NCBI RefSeq assembly: GCF_019175385.1
Contig: NC_083345.1
Location: 125,739,657-125,803,656 of the forward strand
DNA length: 64,000 nt
From: Lycium barbarum
Taxonomy: Eukaryota; Streptophyta; Magnoliopsida; Solanales; Solanaceae
Direction: 5' to 3'
Shown here one piece after another: positions 56,280 through 64,000 of this stretch. Each line of letters begins with the position of its first letter. The stretch's first letter is position 1. The position numbers were made by a program, and so were the translations under genes. The notes beneath the pieces are model-generated. The model made no database searches. It was not told the origin of the DNA and was given only the letters and a program-made list of their open reading frames with translations.

Positions 56280-59200
56280 TTTTATTTGCACTCTAAATTA
56301 AATTTATGTGGTCCTTACTCCTTAGACAACATAAAGAAGTAAGGACCACACTATTGAGCTTAAGGCCTTCTACTGAATAATATCTTTAGGATTCAAAAAT
56401 GGTCTATGAACTTTAACGAGTTCATCCTTTGAATTAATGGAAACAATAAGTAATCAACACCAACGAGTTATATATCAGTATCCTTGACTTAATATTCTAC
56501 TCAATTTTTAGGTGAATGTTGAAATATTCTTGTCCCATGGAGTGTCCACTACAAGGATAGGTCTATTCAAGGTTCAGAAATCAAATAAAGCAACATCATA
56601 ATCCAACTCGAAGACACTCTCATCGAAATGTCCAAGAGCATTGACATAGCTACTAGAATGAGTTGAAAAATTGAAGATGAGATGATTAGGACGGTCTCCC
56701 AAGTTGATGCTAGTACGAATTATTATGAAGTTTCCAAGCCCATTTTTCAAACAATACGTAAGCAAATACGAACATACTTATGGATAATATTAATTACTTT
56801 CTTGTGCTTGTAGTTTTTCTTTTCGGCTGTGATTTTTCGGAGATCAGATGTGCAACTATCGTGCATTTTTCTGATTGCAGGTAGTGTGCATCTCTGTCAG
56901 TACATGTGATAAATAGTTCACTTTCATACTTAAATGTATATTTCGTATAATAAGCTTAGTATTTACTATATGATTTTTTTCTCAAAGATTTGTCGTTCTA
57001 TTTTAATTAGCACTCAATGAAATTTATTAGAAAAGGTAAAGAAACAAAGACTGTATCAAGCTTGAGGCCTTCCACTGAATAATATCCTTTAGGTTCTAAA
57101 AGTGGTCAATGAACTTTAACGAGTTCATCCTTTGAATTAATGGCAACAGATAAGTAATCAACACCAACGAGTTTATATCAGTATCCTTGACTAAATATTC
57201 TACTCTATTTTAGGTGAACGTTGAAATATTCTTGTGCCGTGGAGTGTCCACTACAAGAATAGGACTATTCAAGGTTTGGATATCAAATAAAACAACATCA
57301 TAAACCAACTCGAAAAGAGTCTCATTGAAATGTCCAAGAGCATCGACATTGCTACTAGAATGAGTTGAAAGATTGAAGACCAAAATATTAAAACGATCTC
57401 TCAACTTGATGCTAGCACGAAGTATTATGAAGTTGCCAAACCTATTTTTCAACCCATAAGAACGCAAATAGGAACAAACTTATGGCTAATATGAATTACT
57501 TTTTTGTGTTTGTAGTTTCTCTTTTCTGCTATGATTTTTCGAAGATCATATGGGAAAACTTTCGTGCATTTTTTATTGCAGGCGTTGTGCATCTTTATCA
57601 GTACATGTGATAAATAGTTCACTTTCATACCTAAATGTATATTTCGTATAATAAAATCAGTATTTACTATATGAATTTTTTTCTCAAAGATTTGTCGTTC
57701 TATTTTTATTAGCACTCAACGAAATTTATCTTAGAAAAGGTAAAAAAGCAAGGACCGCACCATTGAACTTGAATATTTCCACGGAATAATATTCTTAGGA
57801 TCCAAAATTAGTCTATGAACTTTAACGAGTTCATCATTTGACTTAATGGCAACGAATAAGTAATCCACACCAACGAGTTTCATATCAATATCCTAGACCA
57901 AATACTTTACTCGATCTATTTTAGGTGAATGTTGAAATATTCTTGTCTCCCGGAGTGTCCACTCCAAGAATAAACAATTTAAGGTTTGGAAATCAAACAA
58001 AACAACATTTTAATCCAACTCGAAGAGAGTCTAACTGAAATGTTCAAAAGCATCAACATGGCTACTACAATAAGTTGAAAGATCGATGACCGAATGATTA
58101 GAATGATCTCCCAACTTGATGCTACTACGAAGTATTATGAAGTTGCCAAGTCCATTTTCAAATCATAAGTAGGCACATAGGAACATACTTATGGCCAGTA
58201 TTACTTACTTTCTTATGCCTGTAGTTTCTCTTTTCTATTATGATTTTTCGGAGATCAGATGTGTAATTTTTGTGCATTTTTCTAAGTGCAGGTGTTTTGC
58301 ATTTTTATAAGTACATGTGATAAATAGTCCACTTCCACTTTAACGAATTCATCCTTTGAATTAATGGCAACAAATAAGTAATCAACACCAACGATTTTTA
58401 TGTCAGCATCCTAGACCAAATACTCTATTCTATTTTGAGTGAAGGTTGAAATATTTTTGTTCCGTGGAGTGTCCACTACAAAAAACAAGACCATTCAAGG
58501 TTCGAAAATCAAACAAAACAACATTATAGCCCAACTCGAAAAGAGTCTCACTGAAATGCCCAAGAGCATCGACATGGAAACTACAATGAGTTGAAAGATT
58601 GAAGACTGAATGATTAGAACGATTTCCCAACTTGAGGCTAGCAGGAAATATTATGAAGTTTCCAAGCCCATTTTTCAAGCCTTAAACAGGAAAATAGAAA
58701 CATGCTTATGGCTAATATTAATTACTTTCTTGTTCCTGTAGTTTTTCTTTTCTGCTATGATTTTTCGGAGATTGGATATGCAACTTCCGTGCATTTTTCT
58801 GATTGCAAGCGTGATAAATAGTTCACTTTCATACTTAAATGTACATTTCGTATCATAAACTTACTATTTACTATATGATTTTTTTTCTCTCAAAGATCTG
58901 TCATTATTAGCACAACGAAATTTATTTTACAAAAGGTAATGAAGCAAGGACCACATCATCGAGCATGAGGCCTACCACTGATAATATCTTTAGGATTCAA
59001 AAGAGGTCTATGAACTTTAACGAGTTCATCCTTGAATTAATAGCAACAGATAAGTAATCAACACCAATGATTTTTATATAAATATTCTAGACCAAATACT
59101 CTACACTGTTTTAGGTGAATGTTAAAATATTCTTGTCCCATGGAGTGTCCATTACAAGAACGGGACTATTCAAGGTTTAAAAATCAAACAAAACAACATC

Positions 59201-59480
59201 ATAGCCCAACTCGAAAAGAGTCTCATTGAAATGTCCAAGAGATTGAAAACTGAATGATTAGAACGATTTCCCAACTTGATGCAAGTACGAAGTATTATGA
59301 AGTTTTTTCCAAATTTTATGTAGCCAAATAGGAACATACTTATGGCTAATATTAATTACTTTCTTGTGCGTGTAGTTTCTCTTTTCTTCTATGATTTTTC
59401 GGAGAACAATACGTGCAAATTCTGTGCATTTTCCAGTGCAGGTGTTATACGCATTTTCATAAGTACATGTGATACATAGT
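56280..59480 (-). pseudogene. tandem array of about five cyclase-family gene fragments
   Basis: Units of roughly 530-710 bp repeat from 56280 to 59480. Each has two exon relics on the minus strand of a plant cyclase-family (kynurenine formamidase-like, PF04199-type) gene. The upstream exon (about 56520-56765, 57210-57467, 57915-58165, 58430-58678, 59115-59330) encodes NLSTHSSSNVDALGHF-NETL.ELGYDVV, TLN and VVDTPRDKNIST. The family counterpart is T-H-x-G-THVDAPGH, then LNGPALLVDVPRDKNIT. The downstream exon (about 56400-56490, 57110-57190, 57810-57890, 58335-58420, 59010-59090) encodes NTDIKLVGVDYLSVAINS, matching the family's DIKLVGIDYLSVA. Units A and D have a stop or frameshift. The THTG metal-binding motif reads THSS and DAPGH is DALGH, so none could be active. 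Confidence 0.72.
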
Positions 59481-59818
59481 TTTTAGAACTGAAGAAAACA
59501 ACAAGTTCAATAAAAAGAAAGATAACAGGAAGAGAAGTGATTATTTGCAGAGAAGAAAATAGACGTGATACTTTATTGAATCTGGTTAATGGCCTTATAA
59601 AGGCTTACAGATTTGATAGGAATCACAATCCCACTAATCCACTAACAGATTACCTAAACAAACTCTCCTAAACTTTAGGAAAACAATATCTGCAACTCTA
59701 CAAACTAGGGAATAATATCACGATCTAAACATTAACAAAATAACAACTAAAAGCTAAAAATAGCCATGCTGCAGACTTAGCCAAATTGAAATAGGACTGA
59801 TGTTGTATGACTTTAACA
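59481..59818 (-). mobile_element. LTR of Copia element
   Basis: On the minus strand it begins TGTTAAAGTCATACAACATC at 59818, directly after the purine tract GTTGAGAGGGGG (59819-59830), so this is the 3' LTR. Its outer end lies near 59481-59490, where the cyclase array sequence breaks off; the exact terminal CA is uncertain. Confidence 0.7.
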
Positions 59819-60258
59819 CCCCCTCTCAACATTAGCTCTCAGTCTTAATCATGCCTAGCTGCTGACAGAAACGTTCAAACTTGTTGACACTTAAACCTTT
59901 TGTGAACAAGTCTGCAATTTGATGATCCCTTTTTATATGCTCCAAGCCAATCTCTCCTTGCAACACTTTTTCCCTGATGAAATGGTAATGTATCTGTTAC
60001 ACCTCAGAATTTCAGGTTGCTGAGCGGTGAATAGACTAACGTAAGTTAAGGTGTATATGATGTCCCTACAAGTAAGAAGGGATACTTAATGGTTCTAATT
60101 AAGATTCCAAAGACATTTGAGGCAGGGGAGAAAAGTTTGTCAGAATGAAACTTCACTGCAGTTCTGCGAAAGGGGGGTTCGACGGTCGTTCTTTGTACAG
60201 TTGGACGGGTCGACGCTTCGTCGATTGTGCCGTAGAATTGATTTAGCGCAAGGACCAT

Positions 60259-60330
60259 TCGACGGAGCAGATCGACACTCCGTCGATAAGTTCGACGGAG
60301 CAGATCGACACTCCGTCGATAAGTTCGACG
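60259..60330. repeat. 33-bp tandem repeat, internally palindromic
   Basis: TCGACGGAGCAGATCGACAC followed by TCCGTCGATAAGT is present twice in tandem, within a longer zone of GACGG / CCGTC motifs (60170-60470) that can pair with one another. Confidence 0.85.
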
Positions 60331-61765
60331 GACCGTCCTTCTCACCGTAGAATGAAAGGAAATGAAAGTTGCTCACTGGAAATTTCACAATTTTGACGGT
60401 CAGATCGATGCCCCGTCGATCTGATCGACGCTTCGTCGTTCGTATCGTATAATTGCCCGACGGGTCAGATTTTTTTTATTTTTTTTTTATATGGACGACC
60501 CAAGCTCTTTTTTTTCATTTATCATCTTCTCCAACCCTGTCCACACCTCTAGAACCTTCCCCACACTATATCAACATAAACCCATGATAAATCAAGACTA
60601 AACACCAAAGATTAGTAGAATCAAGTGCAAGGATATTCTCTAGGGCTTGTGGAAGTCAAGGATTCCTTTGAAATTAAAGCTAGGGTTTTCTCCAAGTGAA
60701 GTATCTTCATTCAAAGATCGTTCCTACACAATCAAAGGTGATTTTTATGCTCATTTCCATGTTATTAAGAATATTGAGTGGTTGAAAGACTTAGATTGAG
60801 GAGGAAAGTAGAAAATGGAGCTCAAATATGAAAATAATGGTATTTTTGAGTAGTGACTTGACTTGAATGATAGTTCTTGACATATCATGGGTATAATCTT
60901 GTTATGAATGATATTAAGGGTGTTAAAGAAGCATTATGTGGGAATGAATACGACGTTGGGTGGTAATTATGGTTATGGATGGCCTTGAGAGGGAATTTTG
61001 ACAATTGAATAATGTCTAGCTTAGCAAAGTTTATTAATTATGATATTATGGATGTTGTTATTGATGTTTGGGAGTTGCTATATTATATGGAGAAAATTGT
61101 AGAAACAAAGGAAGTGTTGCCCAATTTTTGTTAGCCTTTAGTCGCCTTAGCTTAGCTTCAAGTACGTTTCCGGTTATCTAATCTTAGTACAAATTCTCTT
61201 GAATGTAGAATCGTGAACTTGGAGGGAAGCGTCTAGTCGGCAAAGTTAAAGAGACGTAAAGGTATGTAAGGCTAGTCCCCTTCTTTCAAAAGCATGACTT
61301 CTATATTATGATTTCTTTTCTATATTTCCATGACCTTCTTACATTCCAAAGATGAAAGTTAAAGATTCTTAAGAGCTTCTTATGAGATAGAGATGAGATA
61401 TATTCCATGACAGTGATGATGATAATGATGCTATGATGAGCTTGGTATTCGTATCTTTATGATTCCATTGATGTCATTTCTTGTTGTTACCTCATCTCAT
61501 GATATAGTTCCTTTGAGGTGAGATATAGTGATGAGGATTATTCCATAATGTAATCGGAGGTTCCCGACCTTATGTCACTCCTACAGGGATATAGCGTTTA
61601 CTTGAGCTCTCATGCATTCTTCATATTATGTATATGTAAGATTACACTGTGCCTATTTGGCCGGGTAGTCACCACTATGATGGGCGTAGTGGGAAGCTAT
61701 GATGATGATTACACCGTGCCTATATGGCCAGGCAGACACCACTAGTGGGCGGCTTGAGATGTTTA

Positions 61766-61824
61766 CCCCGGACGCGGGAGGCCCGGACGCGGGAGGCCCG
61801 GACGCGGGAGGCCCGGACGCGGGC
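61766..61824. repeat. 15-bp GC-rich tandem repeat, about four copies
   Basis: CCCGGACGCGGGAGG is repeated about four times head to tail. Each unit is itself a short hairpin (CCCG..CGGG). Related text with GCCTATNTGGCC(G/A)GG(T/C)AG is repeated around it (61650, 61715, 61845). Confidence 0.9.
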
Positions 61825-64000
61825 TAATGATGATCACGCCGTACCTATATGATCGGGCAGTTTATATATGCATACATGATATGATGTTGTTTATTATATA
61901 AGTTAGCATGCATGACTCCGCCTTAAGAGGCAATCAGTTACAGGTTATCTCTTTGTCATGTTATCGTGTATGCCTTACATACTTAGTACATTGTTCGTAC
62001 TGACGTTCTTTTCTTTTTATGGACGCTGTGTTCATGGCCACAGGTAGACAGGGAGGCGGGCCAGATTCTTAGGAGCTATATCAGCTTATACAGGAGCACC
62101 CCACTACTCCGGAGGTGCAGCTTATTGATGCATTCTTTTGTGTTCATATTTAGGTATGACGGATCCTATCCCGTCCTTATGTCTCAGTATTCCAGTAGAG
62201 GCTCATAGATATGTATGCGTGGGTAGTAGATGTCTCATGAATACACCAGTGTATATTTTTTATATCATTTTTGCAGCCGTGAGGGCTTATATGTATATAT
62301 GTGTATTGCCTTGGAGGTGATGTGTCTACAAGTTGGGAATGATGGTTAGCATGATGAGTGGTGCTCGGTAGTCAGCTCTGGGTACCCGTCATGGCCCACT
62401 GGTTGGGTCGTGACAGTATCTCCACATGCTTAGTCCGTGCGTGAAAAACAGAATTTTCAGCCAAACAGATCGCTGACTGATTGTCACAGTACAAGGGAAC
62501 TGCATAGCCAACAAGTTGTTGTAAATCCTTCATCAATTGCATAAGCCATGTACTTTCTTGAGCTGCAACTGCTGCTGCCTGATACTCCGCTTCTGTTGTT
62601 GACAACGACACTGTTGGCTGCCTCTTGTTGCACCAAGAAATTGCTCCATCTCCATGCTTAAAGACAAAGCCCGTAGTTGAACAACAAGTATCATGGTCTC
62701 CTGCATAGTCAGAGTCACAGTAGCTGACTAACTTGCATTCTTCACCTTTCTTGTACAAAAGACCATAATCCATTGCGCTTTTTACATGTCTTAGAATTCG
62801 CCGAAGAGCCTCTATATGGTGCTTCTTTGGATTGTGCATATAGCGACTTATCACACCAACTGCAAAAGAAATATCAGGTCGAGTCTGAGTTAAATAAATC
62901 AGACTACCTACCAATTGCCGATACATCGTCACATCTTCTAAATCTTTTCCTCCATGCACGCACATCTTAGCATTTGGTTCAATTGGTGTTGCAATTGGCT
63001 TGCTGATAGAGAAAAATTCCTCCCTGAGTACGATCAATCTCCAGACCAAGAAAATGATTGAGTTGTCCAAGTTCTTTCATATGAAATCGGACAGATAAAT
63101 TCTCCTTTGTTTGGAGAATTTCTTCTCCATTATCGCCAGTTACAATCAAATCGTCGACATATACTAGCACAATAGATAGCTTCCCTCCATCGACTTTGAA
63201 AAACAAACTTGAATCTGTAGATGTAATAAAATAACCACTTTGAGTTAAAAATTCAGCAGTTTTACCATACCAGGCCCTTGGTGATTGCTTCAATCCATAG
63301 AGCGCCTTCCTTAGCTTACAAACATACTCAGGATGTTTTTGATTCTGGAAACCCATTGGTTGAGCCATGTAAATCTCCCGATCCAGCTCCCCATGTAGAA
63401 ACGCGTTCTTAACATCCATCTGCCACAAACTCCAGTCTTTGCTAGCAGCAAGTGCAAGTAAGACTCGCACAGTTGTAAACTTTGCTACTGGACTGAAAGT
63501 TTCATCATAATCGAGACCATATTCTTGAGTGAATCCTCGAGCTATTAATCGAGCTTTATGCCTCTCGATTGACCCATCTGTGCGGATCTTTATTTTATAA
63601 ACCCATCTGCATGATATAGGCTTCACATCTTTTGGCTTTGGCACAAGTTCCCAAGTCTGATTTTGTTCTAATGCAGCAATCTCCTCCTCCATTGCTCTAG
63701 TCCACAATAAATTTTGCGCTGCTTCTTGAAAAATTTCAGGTTCTTTTATATCTGCTTCTTCTACTATGGCAGCATTAGCATATTTGGGATTTGGCTTCTT
63801 GATCCTTGTTGATCTTCTGGGTGAAGGTGGTTCTACTACTTCTCTAGGCTCACCTTTTTCACTTGGTTGTTGGTACAAACCAGTTTGTCAAGGATTTTGA
63901 ATAACTTATTCTTCAATAGCTTCACCTTCAACATCATCTAGACTCAACTGAATATGAGACGAGTCCGACACATTTTTTAAAACATCAGAATCTGGCAGCA

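Larger units (their letters stand above)
59995..62415. mobile_element. solo LTR (2.42 kb) nested in Copia RNase H
   Basis: Begins TGTTACACCTCAGAATTTC and ends GGTTGGGTCGTGACA. Flanked by the perfect 5-bp duplication GTATC (59990-59994 and 62416-62420), which lies inside the RNase H coding sequence; the codons continue on both sides. The ends (TGTCACGACCC... on the other strand) fit a nightshade Ty3-gypsy LTR. No internal domain. It contains two internal tandem arrays. The open frames at 60046-60388 are read across one of them. Confidence 0.9.
59832..64000 (-). pseudogene. Copia retrotransposon polyprotein, interrupted
   Basis: Ty1/copia pol on the minus strand, from the right window edge to stop TAA at 59832-59834. 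RT region (62985-63878): [67 protein letters not shown], active-site [12 protein letters not shown]. RNase H (62416-62990): [48 protein letters not shown], and after the nested LTR the tail HFIREKVLQGEI, DLFTKGLSVNKF. Lesions: a frameshifting deletion near 62995 that removes the segment between FLYQQ and KPIATP, stops around 63860-63900, and the 2.4-kb insertion. It is therefore non-autonomous now. The 5' half lies beyond the window. Confidence 0.9.

Noticed and set aside
60046..60388. Overlapping Arg/Ser-rich open frames on both strands
   Set aside because: They cross the 33-bp tandem repeat of a solo LTR; repeats, not genes, keep them open.
62773..62970. Plus-strand open frame opposite Copia RNase H
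   Set aside because: Antisense shadow of the pol gene.

Overview
This is nuclear DNA from a flowering plant, very probably a nightshade (Solanaceae). The evidence is split plant genes with GT..AG introns, AT-rich intergenic DNA, and repeat families I associate with nightshades: Ogre-type LTRs opening TGTTGACACCCAATTTTG, a TATGTTGCTCGGAC-ended MITE, a tRNA-derived SINE and a CACTA MITE. The genus cannot be fixed from the sequence alone.

Layout. 1-2507 (+): 3' part of a NIN-like (NLP) transcription factor gene. About 3225-3715: possible mitochondrial DNA insert. 6365-7505 (+): five-exon mitochondrial pyruvate carrier 1 gene (MPC1), correctly spliced but with TAG in place of a conserved Trp codon. 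8423-14090 (-): complete five-exon SWEET sugar transporter whose 4.4-kb second intron holds a SINE and a 3.7-kb Helitron. 14775-18312: 14-3-3-like gene relic, a tandem duplication containing internally deleted glucosyltransferase (UGT) fragments that fold back on themselves, and a separate UGT pseudogene on the opposite strand. 22505-34130 (-): a TIR-NB-ARC-LRR-C-JID resistance gene broken by two Ogre-type solo LTRs and several point lesions. 36271-38841 (-): intact two-exon UGT86A-like glucosyltransferase, the apparent relative of the UGT debris at 15.8-18.3 kb.

From 39 kb on I recognise only mobile elements and gene relics: a 4.85-kb Helitron with a nested hAT element (39751-44603), a 4.1-kb hAT transposon with a disabled BED/hATC transposase (45502-49636), the 3' end of another Helitron (50654), a hAT MITE split by a LINE fragment (50865-51560), a CACTA MITE (55780-55979), a tandem array of about five decayed cyclase-family (kynurenine formamidase-like) gene fragments (56280-59480), and a Copia retrotransposon running off the right edge with a 2.4-kb solo LTR inside its polyprotein gene (59481-64000).

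The working genes do not form a functional cluster. They are nitrate signalling (NLP), pyruvate import (MPC1, if functional), sugar transport (SWEET) and small-molecule glycosylation (UGT). I saw no tRNA, rRNA or CRISPR. The most noteworthy signals are the MPC1 nonsense codon, the UGT-derived foldback repeats (a possible young hairpin-RNA locus aimed at the neighbouring UGT gene), the tandem cyclase relics, and the layered insertions with exact target-site duplications.
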